Assembly: GCA_034359265.1 (NCBI GenBank)
Contig: CP136890.1
Location: forward strand, 87,197,501-87,261,500
Length of the DNA: 64,000 bases
Source: Canna indica
Lineage: Eukaryota > Streptophyta > Magnoliopsida > Zingiberales > Cannaceae
Direction: 5' to 3'
The translations under genes and the position numbers were made by a program. Position 1 is the first letter of the stretch. Each line of letters starts with the position of its first letter. Positions 1-10,786 of this stretch are shown in pieces. The notes below the pieces were generated by a model that worked only from the letters and a program-made list of their open reading frames with translations, made no database searches and was not told the DNA's origin.

Positions 1-1814
1 AGAAGCTCAAAAAATCATAATCTGCCCCTTTCATTGTTCGGTTAGCAGTTAAGATCACAAACTGAGAGTGGATCATTTCCCTCAAAAAAAAAGAGTGGAT
101 AATGAGAAATAGAGAGGGTGAAAATAGAGATCCTGCAACTGATGAACCTTTGTTACAATTTTACTATTAGTATGTGCTGATTAACTGTTATAAGAATTTT
201 AAACCTAGAAGTTTCTACAAAATATGTTAGGAAATAATCTCAACTAGCAGTAAACTCTCCATCTTTGTGCTACATTCTTTTACACTCTTTAAGTTTAAGT
301 AAAACATTTCTTCTATTTAGAATTGAAAGCTTTACTTATAGGAATTATGCTTAGACAAGGATTAATATTACATTTTATATCAAAGAGAAATGTTCACTGC
401 TAAAGAGCAAACAAGCCAATGACATACACCTATTATGGAGGAATATGCACAATAGAAATAAACCATAATCCTAATGATTTTTATGTACATATCATGTTAG
501 GTCTGTCTTAAATTGTTATGCTGTCACTTTAAGTTTTCTACTCTCATAGAGTGTTTAGGGCAAAAAGTGTATAGTTTGAATGATTTGGGTGAAACAAAAA
601 CTTGTTTACTATTCTTCTTAATTAGAATTTAATGCTCTTCTTATCATTATCTATGTGTTTTTCAAATAGGTTCCGGTAATGACATGTTTTTGCATTTAAT
701 ATTTTGATTCTTGCAGAAAAAAACTACTCATTGTTAGTTTTTCAAGCTGAGGACTATTAGTTTGACCTCCCAATAATTTTTTATAATTATTTAGTACATA
801 GTTGGGTTTAAAACTTAACAAAGGATCTGTAGTTCTTTTGACAAGTAAGAATCTTAACAAAGGATAACTTTGAGATCAAAGCTTCTCTAAGTACTTGCTC
901 CCCTGCCCCAACTATCGCTAGAAGATTTGTGCTGTATAACATCTCAACAATGTTGAAAGCACCAATAGCTGTGAACACAAAAAATAATAAAGTTGTATTT
1001 CTAGGACAACAGAGCATACATATTAGATTAACAGTAGTAACACATTTCAGGTCTGGCAACACCCTCAACTGTAGCACATCGTTTATATTGCACATAATTT
1101 GTATAATTGACTTGATAACCATCATTCTTAAGTTGTTTTTTATCTTTTACTGATATTGCCACATAATTTTAGAGTCTTTGCATGATTTTTTAACCCATTT
1201 TCCTTTGTTTTAAACTTTTTATATGAAATAATTTTTTTTTGCAATCGTAGGTGTCATCACTTAAAACTCGAGTCAATATTGCTAGTTTTGAATATGTCAA
1301 TGAATCCTTCCGGAATTTATAATTGACAATATCAAATTTACAAAGATCATTGTTTTGATTTTTTTCACTCCAATGAGATGTTGGATTGCTTACTTCATAT
1401 ATAAACATTTCTCTATCACATTCTTTATGACTGCAATAAGTCATAGTAGTTAAGAACATGTAATATATTGTTTGTTTATTTAGTTTGCTTATATATTATC
1501 TTGATATCAACTATGAAACATGAGAAGATTTAACATCATTCATCATCTTAAATAGACAATAAAGAATGAGGCAATTAAGGATATATTTTGAGAATTTATT
1601 TTGTTTGCTTTTATTTCAAATTACTTAGTTAGCTACTTATATGTTTGCTTTTGTTTAGAATTCTACATTTATCAACTAAGCTATAGTTTTCTTTTTATTT
1701 CAATCCACTATTCCTGTTACTTTTCATGTTCCATTAGTATCCTAATTATGATTCATTGAAAATGAAAGTTATAAATTATTTATTTGGTGTTTTATTGTAG
1801 GGATATCACAAGAT
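1..1814. other. AT-rich non-coding DNA, no gene seen
   Basis: This stretch is AT-rich and all reading frames are short and unconvincing. The end (about 1790-1801) has a pyrimidine-rich run ending in TTGTAG, a good splice acceptor, so an untranslated first exon of the gene beginning at 1815 may lie here. I could not place its donor. No terminal inverted repeat or promoter could be assigned with confidence. Confidence 0.5.
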
Positions 1815-3285
1815 ATGGAAACATTATCTAAATTAATCATTGGTCGTTGTTATCCAACAAGAGTTTCAACTTTTTTTGCACAAACAATAGAGCGAAATGA
1901 AACCCAGGAGGCTCTTCTCCAACAAACTCCTTTCTATTGTTACTCAAGAATCCCACAAATTAAGATTGACTCATCTTTATTAGATTATTTGATTCGCCAA
2001 TGGGATACAACTACTAATGCTTTTGATATAAAGGGGAAAAAAATCTCATTTACTGTGGAGGATGTATCATTAATAACAGGACTAAAATGTTATGGTGATG
2101 TGGTTAATTTTCAAAACAAAGAAGGAAAAAATGACTTTCAAGTTCAGATGTTTGATGGTAAGCCAATAACAAGAAATTTATTGGAGACAATGTTAGTAGA
2201 TCTCCAAGGTATTGATGATGAGACTACAACAAGATTGTTTGTTAGATTGGTTATTTTGTATCTGTTTAGCACCTTTTTTTTTGCACAAAAAAATTATTCG
2301 GTGCCAGAAGGTCTTGTGAAGTATACGGAAAATTTGAAGCATTTAGGTGATTATAATTGGTCACAAGCTATACATTCCTTTTTGGTTAAGCATATTGATT
2401 CGGCTCACAAGAAAATAGAACAACCAAACAGGATCAAAGAGATCACAATAGGAGGATTCTCCATCATCTTAAATGTAAGTTTTAAGCTTCAATAATTTTA
2501 TATATGTTTGTTACATTTTATCTTTATCACATTAATTATTTTTGAATACAGGTTTGGTTCTTCGAGCATATGAAACTTCATTACGAAACTCTTATTGATG
2601 TTGACTTAAATTCACCAAGATTATTCCATTGGGTGAAAGTATCTTTTAAACAAAAAGTCACTCATTTAAGAGTTGTGGATAAATTAAAGTTGTCTGAGGT
2701 GAATTTAAATTGAAATTTATTTGAATGATACCTATATAGTAAATTGTGGAATTGAATTTTTAATATCCTTTAAATGATTGTATTACTTAGATAATTGAAG
2801 TGCTTCACCCAAATGCTCATGAGTCTCGTCTCATCAAAGAAGCATATTCACAACAAAACTCTTTACAGGTATAATATTATTGCTTTGAGATTAATTCATT
2901 TAAGGTATATTTATTTTAATCATGCACTGATAAATTATGGTCTATTTGAATATTCTTTAGGAACAAAGTTGTCGAATAGAAAAGATTGAAGCTGAGTTGG
3001 TTGATATGCGAGTAAAATTAAGTTGTTTAGATAAAACAGTTCATGACTTAACACTTGAAAATCAACGATTACGTTATGTGTTAACAAGTCATGGAATTGA
3101 GGACTTTGCTTGTCATGGCCAACAACAAAGTGATAGCCCCATCACTCCAATATTTCAAGCTCAACATAGTCCAATGCAAGTGAGTCCTAGTGGCAATTCA
3201 AAGCTTCAGCAGCAGCAGTCCAGTGACACAACAACACCTAGTGTCCAACATTGCATTCCTGACGAAATAGAAGAAACTGAGAATA
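1815..3285 (+). pseudogene. DUF1985 / plant-mobile-domain-like gene, 5' part, split by CACTA-1
   Basis: Four exons join in frame with GT-AG borders: 1815-2474, 2552-2698, 2791-2868 and 2961 onward. Exon 1 has the W..TTNAFDIKG..ISFTVEDV..ITGL pattern seen in DUF1985 and plant-mobile-domain proteins, and exon 2 continues with a WFFEHMKLHY helix typical of the same fold. Exon 4 begins with a probable coiled coil (EKIEAELVDMRVKLSCLDK) followed by a Gln/Ser/Thr-rich disordered tail. Transposon CACTA-1 enters the last exon after base 3285, so translation would run into the element and stop near 3518. The original exon resumes at 10487. Intact, the protein would be about 427 residues. Such domains often occur in genes carried by MULE-type transposons, and the convergent FAR1-type transposase at 12.6-14.9 kb fits that. 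A host PMD gene is the alternative. Confidence 0.6.
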
Positions 3286-3298
3286 CACTACTAGAAAA

Positions 3299-3675
3299 AT
3301 GGTCATCAGCAACGGCTGATGCCGTTGCTGAAGAGAATCAGCAATGGCTGAGCCGTTGCAATAGCGCCGTGAGAGAAAGTCGCGTTGCTGATGACTTAGC
3401 AACGGTTCAGCAACGGCCGCTCGGGCCGTCGCTCAAAACATTATCAGCAACGGCCACTGGGTCGTCGCTAAAAATATTATCAGCAACGGTTTTGCCACAG
3501 ACCCGGAGCCGTTGCTGATACCATTAATAGCAACGGCCGCTGAGTCCGTAGCAACACCGTTAGTAAAACTCCGTCGCTAAGCCGTTACTGTAGGTCATCA
3601 GCAACGGCTTTCGATACACTTTTAGCAACGGCTTTCCCACGGACGCCCGTGGGAAAGCCGTTGCTGATGACCTAT
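3299..3675. repeat. CACTA-1 subterminal repeats, left end
   Basis: The motif CAGCAACGGC and its inverse GCCGTTGCTG recur many times in both orientations and form short hairpins, for example around 3601-3672 where GTCATCAGCAACGGC faces its inverse. In En/Spm such subterminal motifs bind the TNPA protein. That function is inferred here from position and repetition. Confidence 0.85.
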
Positions 3676-3988
3676 ACCTGCAACCAGAAAATTTGAAAAT
3701 TTCAAATTTCCATTGATACATTGATACATTTATCTGATACATAACTCACACACTCATACCCTCATACACACATTCATTCACACATCACAAACATCTCATA
3801 CACATTCATTCACACATCACAAACACACCAAGATATACATCAAAACAATTATATTTATATTCATAATTATCCACGATAGTATAAACAGAATTCAAATGTA
3901 AAATTGAAGTATCAACATCTCAGTAACATAGTCAATATAAATTAAACAAGTTCAATATCTGAGTAACAAAGTCAATATAAACAAAATC
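3676..3988. other. AT-rich 3' flank of the CACTA-1 TNPA gene
   Basis: This non-coding stretch lies between the subterminal repeats and the TNPA stop codon. It contains short repeats of CACACATTCATTCACACATC (about 3768-3825) and probably provides the 3' untranslated region of TNPA. The equivalent region in CACTA-2 is 25270-25535. Confidence 0.5.
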
Positions 3989-5530
3989 TCACGATGACGA
4001 TGGAGGATGGCCTGGATCATATGGCGGGGTCTGGAGTGCTTGAGTGTACACCGGCGTGGACTGACTCGAGGATGATGGATTAGATGATGCCGAAGAGATG
4101 CCTGCTTCGGGATGACCCGACAAGTTGCGTAGCATAGCTTCTATATTCGCCATCGTCTGACTCTGGCGCTCCATCAACTCAGTCTGACGCGCGACCGTCT
4201 CCTCTAGTGTCCTTATCCTATTACTATGATCATAACTGGATCTGGAGGTAGACGGCCACTCACCAGCGACCGGAGGGGTCGGTGCCCCAAGTGGCCCTAG
4301 TACGGCTCGCGCATGACCACTATCTGCGAAGCCATATACGCGGCCATGGTCCCAGCCACCTGCGGCCTCGACCCACGATGCTGCGTCAAAGTCCTCGGGG
4401 GTACCCCCACGCTGCACCACCGTCTGGCTGTAGGTCTCCTACTCGAGTTTCATTTTTTGTTTAATATTTATCATAAAACTTAAATTATAAATATATAATG
4501 AATAATTTAAACAAATATATAATTACCATAATGTATGCAGCGCGGTTGTCGATGTACTCCCCAGTCCCATGTGCTCGACGGTGAGTCCGCTCAAACACCG
4601 CCATCGGGGAGGGTCGCTGGACACTCCCGTCATCCGACACCGTCGTCTACATTTACAAAACAAATACATTAATTAGTACACATAATAACAAATAAAATAT
4701 ATAATTAAAAGATATACTTACCATACGGTTTGCGTGCACTGCAAATGCAACAGAGCCGCCGGTGTGACGCGCTGCTCCCCCCGACATGCGATTTCTAGCC
4801 GCATTCCGAGAAACCTCCTGCCATCGATCCGTCGACCATATCCCCACGAGCTGGTCCCATATATTCGGAGTAATCCAACCGGGGCCATATGCCCGAGTCT
4901 CCACGATGTTAGTGGTCCCAGCTCGGGCCATCGCCTGGGACCGAGCCTGCCCCAGCTGCCCGTTGTACCTTGCTCGGGAAATAGCCTCCCAGGCAGCGTA
5001 AATGAAGGGCCTCCGGTCCTCGGCCCATGTATAGCGAGCCTGCAAAATAATAATATCAGTACCAATATTAATATATCATGCATGTAAAAAAAATAATAAT
5101 ACGTGCCTCAAACTCGCGCCATAACATGTCGACGTGCTCGCTAGGCACGTGAGACCACGTAGGCCATGCCCCGTGCATGTATCGTCGAATAGTAGAAGAA
5201 ATGCTCCTCGGCACTTCTTCTTGCTCGAACCTGCACAACAAAAATAAATTTTAATATTATATTATGATATAATGAATTTGTAATGATTCATAATTCATGA
5301 TATATTACGTACCGCTCCCCAATCACGCTAATCAATCTACGTGACTCTGTGGCTGGTGGAGGCTGCCACCTGTTCGGCCCGCGTGGCCGCCTACGTCTGG
5401 ATGTACTAGCCTCGGCAGTATCATCCTCATGAGGATCAGCAACAGGAGGATCAGCAGCATGAGTAAGTGCTGGAGTCTCACCGATCGGAGACTCCGAAGC
5501 TCTCCTGCGTCGATAACCACGACCAGACAT
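3989..5530 (-). CDS. TNPA-like protein of CACTA-1 (Transposase_24, PF03004-type)
   Basis: Five exons join in frame: 5313-5530, 5107-5230, 4722-5039, 4527-4646 and 3989-4438, about 409 residues. The start MSGRGYRRRR is basic and is followed by an acidic/Pro segment. Exons 2-4 carry the Transposase_24 signature: a WPTWSHVPSEHVD..W segment, a W..I..ARYNGQLGQAR helix, WQEVSRNAARNRM and an H-TGGS-FA motif, then FERTHRRAHGTGEYIDN. The last exon holds a probable coiled coil (NRIRTLEETVARQTELMER) and a Ser/Pro-rich tail. In En/Spm the equivalent protein binds subterminal repeats and brings the ends together. All splice sites are GT-AG except the exon 2 donor, GAG|GCACGT, a GC-AG intron. The reading frame is intact. 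Confidence 0.82.
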
Positions 5531-5605
5531 ATCTGTCGAACAGACATATAATCAGATTATTGTATAAATAGTAGAGATATATTTAATAAAATATATACTT
5601 TACAA

Positions 5606-8600
5606 TTATTCTTCATCATCTGAATAATAGTCTTCGAATTCTTCTTCTTCCTCTTCTTCCTCTTCTTCCTCTTCTTCATCTTCTTCATCTCCAGCTTCCT
5701 CAATTTCATGATGGTCATCATCAGCATATTCAACTTCTAATTGGATTGATGTTGTGTCTGCATCCTCGAGTATTCGAATAATACGATCCACAGCAGGAAG
5801 ATCATCTTCTTGATAGAAACCAGGAGGATCATTTTCTCCTACTATCGGATCAATTTTTCCTCTACCTTTTGTCTTACAGACTACACGCCAATCTGCTCTA
5901 TCTTTATTTCGAGCCGGATACTTCGCGTAATATACTTGTTCGGCTTGTGATGCCAATATAAAAGGCTCATTTGCTGCCAATTTCGATTTGTAATTAACCT
6001 CAACAAGTTTGTATTTTGGATGAACTTTCATGCCCCTTTCTGTTGTATCGAACCAATGACATCTAAATAGGATCACTGATTTCAAGCCGAAGTAGTGCAA
6101 CTCTATCACTTCTTCCACTAGTCCATAGAAATCCATATCACATTCAACATAGGTTGTCCCTTTCACGCAGACCCCAGCATTCATCGTCTTTTTTGTAGAT
6201 GAATATTCAACCGTGTGAAATTTATACCCGTTAACAAAATATCCGCTATAGCACGACACAAGTCGCGACGGTCCACTAACAAACTCAAATATTTTTTCAT
6301 CTATTTCAGCTCTGTGATCTTTGCTGTAAGTCTGAATCCAAGAAGGGAAATCACGATTCCGTAATGTCTCCAATTCTTGATCGTTGTGAATAGAGTATTT
6401 TTGCACCATCTCAATGTCAAATATTTCAATGAATTGTTCAATCTCTGGACAATTGAGTAATACATACAAGTGTGCCAAATGATACTCTTCATCGCTTAAG
6501 TGTCGAGATGGACGAGAACCAAAAGCACGACCAGAGTGACAAAATATATTTAAACGTCCATCTGAATGTCGAAAACCCCCGTCGTCGTTACGTGGAAGAC
6601 GATCAAATCTTGTCTGTACTGTCGATTCAAAGTAAAATGAGCAGAATGTTGAAATTTCTTGGATGATATACGATTCAGATATTGATCCTTCAACAGCTGC
6701 GGTGTTCTTTACTTTTTTCTTCAGACGATTCATGTATCTTTCAAATAAGTACATCCAACGATATTGAACGGGGCCACCAACTCGTGCCTCGTATGCCAAG
6801 TGTATCGGTAGATGCTCCATCGAGTCAAAAAATGCAGGAGGGAAAAATTGCTCCAGCTTGCATATGATTTCAACAATATTATTTTCAAGTGTTGACATAT
6901 CTTCGACTCGAAGGACATTTGCACAGATGCTTCTAAAAAACATACTTAATTCAGTCAACGGACCCCAAATATTATCAGGTAGAAGATCTCGAAATGCGAT
7001 CGGAAGTAATCTCTGCATGAATACATGACAATCATGGCTCTTCATCCCTGATATTTTGCAATCATCGACGTTCACACATCGAGATAAGTTTGAAGCATAT
7101 CCATCGGGTAATCTGAGTTCTTTTACCCATTGACAAACATCTTTGATCTGTTGTTTATTTAACACATATAGGGCCTTCGGTTTCAGATATCGTCCGTTGA
7201 CCTCTTGTAACTCCAACTCTGGTCTTTTACAAAGTATTTTCAGATCATGTCGGGCTTTGACATTATCTTTAGTTTTTCTAGAAATATCCATCACAGTGTT
7301 GAAAATATTATCAAACACATTTTTTTCAATGTGCATGACATCTAAATTATGTCGAATCAATAATGAACTCCAATAGGGCAATTCCCAAAAGATACTTTTT
7401 TCACCCAGTTGTGTGTTTGGCCAAAACCTGACACTCTTTCATTGCGACCAAATACTATATCTGGAAGTGCTGAAACACGTGCTAACATTTGTTCACCAGA
7501 CAACATCGGTGGTGGCCCATCTCTTTCGACTCTGCCCTTAGTAAATTTATTACGATTCCTTCGATACTGGTGATGAACCGGTAGGAATCGACGATGACAA
7601 TCAAAGAATGAGATTTTTCGTCCGTTCTGAAGACTGATTGATTTAGAGTGTTCCATACAATACGGGCAAGAGAGTCGGCCGTGAGTGCTCCAACCCGACA
7701 ACATGCCGTACGCGGGGAAATCATTGATTGTCCACAAGACCGCGGCCTTTAAATTGAAGTTTTGCTTCCGATGACAATCATAAGTGACAGCTCCCTCAGT
7801 CCACAATGTTTTCAATTCATCTATCAAGGGTCTGAGAAATATGTCAATTTCTTTTCGCGGACCCTTAGGACCCGGAATAATCATCGAAAGATAAATAAAT
7901 TCATCTTTCATGCACATTGACGGTGGCAAATTATAAACTGTCAGCAGCACTGGCCAAACTGAATAAGGAGTTGCAGAATGTCCAAACGGATTAAAACCAT
8001 CTGTGCACAATCCCAATCTGATATTTCTAGTATCCATAGCAAATGAAGGATAACATGTATCCAAATGTTTCCATGCTTCACTGTCAGATGGATGAGTCAT
8101 TACTGTATCATCACGACTTCTTGCATGCCAACTCATGTAGGGGGCTGTCTTTTCCGACATGAATAATCTTTGAAGCCTCGGTGTTAGTGGAAAATACCGA
8201 AGCACCTTAAATGGGATATTTTTCTGTCGGACCGATTTCTTCTCCTTGTAACGAGGGTGTTGACATACAGGGCATTTATCCAACTGCACATTTTCTTTAT
8301 AATATAAAATGCAGTTATTTTGGCACGCGTGTATTTTTTCGTACCCAAGCCCCAATTTTCTCATTAGCTTTTTAGTCTTATAAAAAGTAGGCTCAAACTT
8401 GTTATCAGTAGGCAGCATTCCATTAATCAATCCAGCAATCCGATCATACGCAACTCCGCTGATATTACAATCGGCCTTGATGTTTAAGAGTTGTGTCATT
8501 GCTGAAAACCTAGTGTATTTAGGACAATTCTCATACAAAGGTTCATCGGCAGCTTTCAACATCTCGTAAAATTCTGCAGCTTCTTTATTCTGTAATTCAA

Positions 8601-9102
8601 TCTCTACCGCAGCCCCTACTTCTGTGATATCAACCGTTGTAGTATCTGGTGGGACTGATGTCTGAAGAACTGGCTGATCAACATTATCATTCAGGTGGAA
8701 TTGACCCCCAAGACTATCAAGTATCATAGTTCTATAGGGATTACATTGACTGGATGAAGAAGCACCAGCAGAGGAAGATTCACCATATGTCTGAACGACA
8801 GGATTGCTCGACGTCCCGACTTCGCGTGACTCCCCGTGACAAGTCCATAGAAAATATCTTGGTGTAAATCCTTTGGTATATAGATGCAGAGTGACAGTCT
8901 CCCGATCCAAAAATCGTCCATTCGAACAAATGCGGCACGGACATCGGATTTGATCACCCATGCTAACGAAATTCCGATTCGAATAGGCGAAATTTAGGAA
9001 GTACGTTACGCCTAATCGAAACTCATTCGTTAAAGCTCCACGATCAAAACGTCGGTACATCCAACTTCGATCAGCCGACATGATTCTGTCAATCAATGAC
9101 AA
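5606..9102 (-). CDS. TNP2-type CACTA transposase, with one frame break
   Basis: This is the catalytic transposase of CACTA-1. The first open stretch (9102 to 7357) has the transposase-associated domain (about residues 11-92, DRSWMYRR through RCPCRIC to FLWTCHGE) and the Transposase_21 core, with GLCTDGFNPFG and DFPAYGMLSGWSTHG motifs. The second (7381 to 5606) has the HNLDVMHIEKNVFDN motif, a DUF4218 region, a DUF4216 region and a long Glu/Asp tail. They are parts of one protein split by a one-base frame difference at a run of six A (plus-strand 7396-7401), where seven would keep the family motif KKSIFWELPYW in frame. Translation could start at 9102 or at the second Met at 9081 (MSADRSWMYRR), which fits family starts better. 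The break may be a mutation, an assembly error or a slippage site. Confidence 0.88.
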
Positions 9103-9130
9103 TTTCTTTGGTTAATGTCTTTAGGTGAGA

Positions 9131-9372
9131 TTGTCCTATTCCATTCGGGATTTATGTTATTCGTACTGCACTTACGTTTTTATTTTAACTGTTAACTAAT
9201 TATTCTAAATTTCGACAGCATCTCCCTACAGTTCTCCGAATACGCATATCATCTGGGCGCGTATCGGAGAACAAGAGAGATGTTGCCGAATTTTAGAATA
9301 ATTAGTTAACAGTTAAAATAAAAACGTAAGTGCAGTACAAATAACTATATTCCCAAATTGTCCAATCAGGGA
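9131..9372. repeat. Long imperfect palindrome upstream of TNP2
   Basis: The left arm (about 9131-9248) and right arm (about 9254-9372) are inverted copies. The best-matched part starts GTACTGCACTTACG at 9163 and ends with its inverse at 9338. The spacer at the tip contains ATATCATCTGGGCGC. It lies directly upstream of the TNP2 start and is conserved in CACTA-2 (about 21515-21750), so it predates separation of the copies. It may be a promoter hairpin, an old MITE or a small-RNA source. Confidence 0.85.
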
Positions 9373-9540
9373 CAATTCAAGAATTGTACGTCGTATAAAA
9401 GATCATCTACTTCTTTTACACGAACATACAATTCCCGAACGGATCTAAGGTTTTGCTAAATCATATCCGATTCGTCGATGCGTACGTGAAACATATCAAC
9501 TCGTCGGATGGATGATTATTTTCTAAATGTTTCGAGACAG

Positions 9541-9765
9541 TTCGAGTCCATATTGGACGATTTCGGCACGCGTCCGAAGTGGACGATTCCGGCGCGAGTC
9601 CGAAGTGGACGATTCCGGCGCGAGTCCGAATTGGACGATTTCGGCGCACGTCCGAAGTGGACGATTCCGGCGCGAGTCCGAATTGGACGATTCCGGCGCG
9701 AGTCCGAATTGGACGATTCCGGCGCGCGTCCGAAGTGGACGATTCTGGCGCGCGTCCGAAATTAA
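9541..9765. repeat. 26-bp GC-rich minisatellite in the TNP2 leader
   Basis: About eight to nine tandem copies of a 26-bp unit containing GGACGATTCCGGCGCGAGTC lie here. CpG density is high. CACTA-2 has a shorter, more degenerate version at about 21200-21345. GC-rich direct repeats just downstream of the promoter recall the downstream control region of En/Spm, which is regulated by cytosine methylation. That parallel is inference. Confidence 0.8.
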
Positions 9766-9884
9766 TCTAAACCCTAATAATTAATCTAACAAATTAAACA
9801 ATTAATCTAAACAATTAATTAACATTTATAAAATAATTAATTAACAATTTCAAAACAATAAATATATATATATATATTCCGGCG

Positions 9885-10185
9885 CCGGAGTCCACCCTCC
9901 GGCGCCGGCGTACAGTGGCCGGACACACTGTCCGGCCACTGTAGAAGGTCCGGTGGCGGCCATAGGCCGACCGCCGCCGGCCGAAACCCTAGAAATAGGG
10001 TTTCGGTCGGATTTTAACATCTCCGGCCGAAACGGTATACGCCGGCCGATCAACATACCGGCAGCAGCGGCGAGAGGCGTCGGCAGCAACGGCAGCAGCG
10101 GCGAAGGTGTCGGCAGGAGCGGCGGCGGCAGAAGCGGGAGGAAGAAGGGTCGGGCGCGAGAGCGTGCCCTATATAAACTTATCAG
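9885..10185. other. GC-rich leader segment of CACTA-1
   Basis: The segment is strongly GC-rich with runs of CCGGCG and a near-palindrome around 9984-10006 (CCGAAACCCTAGAAATAGGG). It corresponds to 20705-20960 in CACTA-2. Several frames are open only because of composition. It is likely the promoter/first-exon region of the TNP2 transcript. Confidence 0.5.
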
Positions 10186-10468
10186 CAACGGCTCACTCGC
10201 CCGTTAGAAAGCCGTTGCTGATAACTTATCATCAGCAACGGCTCACTTATCCGTTAGTAAGCCGTTGCTGAAGATTAAATAATCAGCAACGGCTCGCCTT
10301 TCCGTCAGAAAGTCGTTGCTGATAATTAAAATAATCCGCAACGGCTCGGTTGTCCGTTAGAACGCCGTTGCAGATACAGATATCTGCAACGGCTCGAGCG
10401 GCCGTAAGAACGCCGTTGCAAATAGCAACGGCTAGAGCGGCCGTTGCTGATAGCCGTTGCTGAAGACC
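10186..10468. repeat. CACTA-1 subterminal repeats, right end
   Basis: At least six hairpin units of the form ATCAGCAACGGCTC...GCCGTTGCTGAT occur, each about 50-60 bp. The same motif fills the opposite end of the element and both ends of CACTA-2. Confidence 0.85.
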
Positions 10469-10486
10469 AAGTTTGTAGTAGTGATA

Positions 10487-10560
10487 TTCTCTTGTCCAGT
10501 TTGGTTAGGGATGTAAAAAGTAGACGTCGATTGAAGGGAAAATCCATACGAAGAAACTGA
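10487..10560 (+). pseudogene. Last-exon remainder of the DUF1985/PMD-like gene
   Basis: If CACTA-1 and one copy of the ATA target duplication are removed, the reading frame of the exon ending at 3285 continues here for about 24 codons to a TGA at 10558-10560. The restored tail is rich in Arg and Lys (KSRRRLKGKSIRR), a plausible nuclear localisation signal at the C-terminus. Frame continuity across the insertion supports the view that the gene was intact when CACTA-1 arrived. Confidence 0.6.
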
Positions 10561-10786
10561 GAATATTCTCTTGTCCATAATGGTTGAGATTGACAAACAC
10601 GACATATGAAGCTGTATGTAATTTTGACTGTGATATACATGTAAATTTGTGTGTGAAACTAATGGATAGTTGAACTATATAGATTTTGTGAATACTTATA
10701 ATGAATGGACAAGTTCACTGAATATCGATATTGTCAAGTGTAAAATTGTAATCTTATGAATGAGTGTGAAATGCATATGATTATGT
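10561..10786. other. 3' flank of the split DUF1985/PMD-like gene
   Basis: The interval begins within a short direct repeat of the insertion site. A copy of the GAAACTGAGAATATTCTCTT stretch spans about 10553-10573, 3' of the CACTA-1 insertion. The rest is AT-rich and non-coding. Confidence 0.5.

Larger units (their letters stand above)
3286..10483 (-). mobile_element. CACTA-1, complete En/Spm-type transposon with TNPA and TNP2 genes
   Basis: The element starts CACTACTAGAAAAATGGTC and ends in the inverted form of CACTACTACAAACTTGGTC. It is flanked on both sides by the 3-bp duplication ATA (3283-3285 and 10484-10486). It is 7,198 bp long and carries, on the minus strand, a TNP2-type transposase gene and a spliced TNPA-like gene. 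Both ends have dense subterminal repeats around GCAACGGC. The leader before TNP2 has a GC-rich segment, a 26-bp minisatellite and a large palindrome. All parts needed for autonomy are present except for a one-base frame break in TNP2. Confidence 0.93.

Noticed and set aside
808..1459. Short frames on both strands before the first gene
   Set aside because: AT-rich, no domain, no codon bias and no splice context.
9508..9784. Three overlapping plus-strand frames of 63-85 codons
   Set aside because: They are produced by the 26-bp CpG-rich minisatellite, have repetitive Arg/Trp-rich peptides and appear in all frames; not genes.
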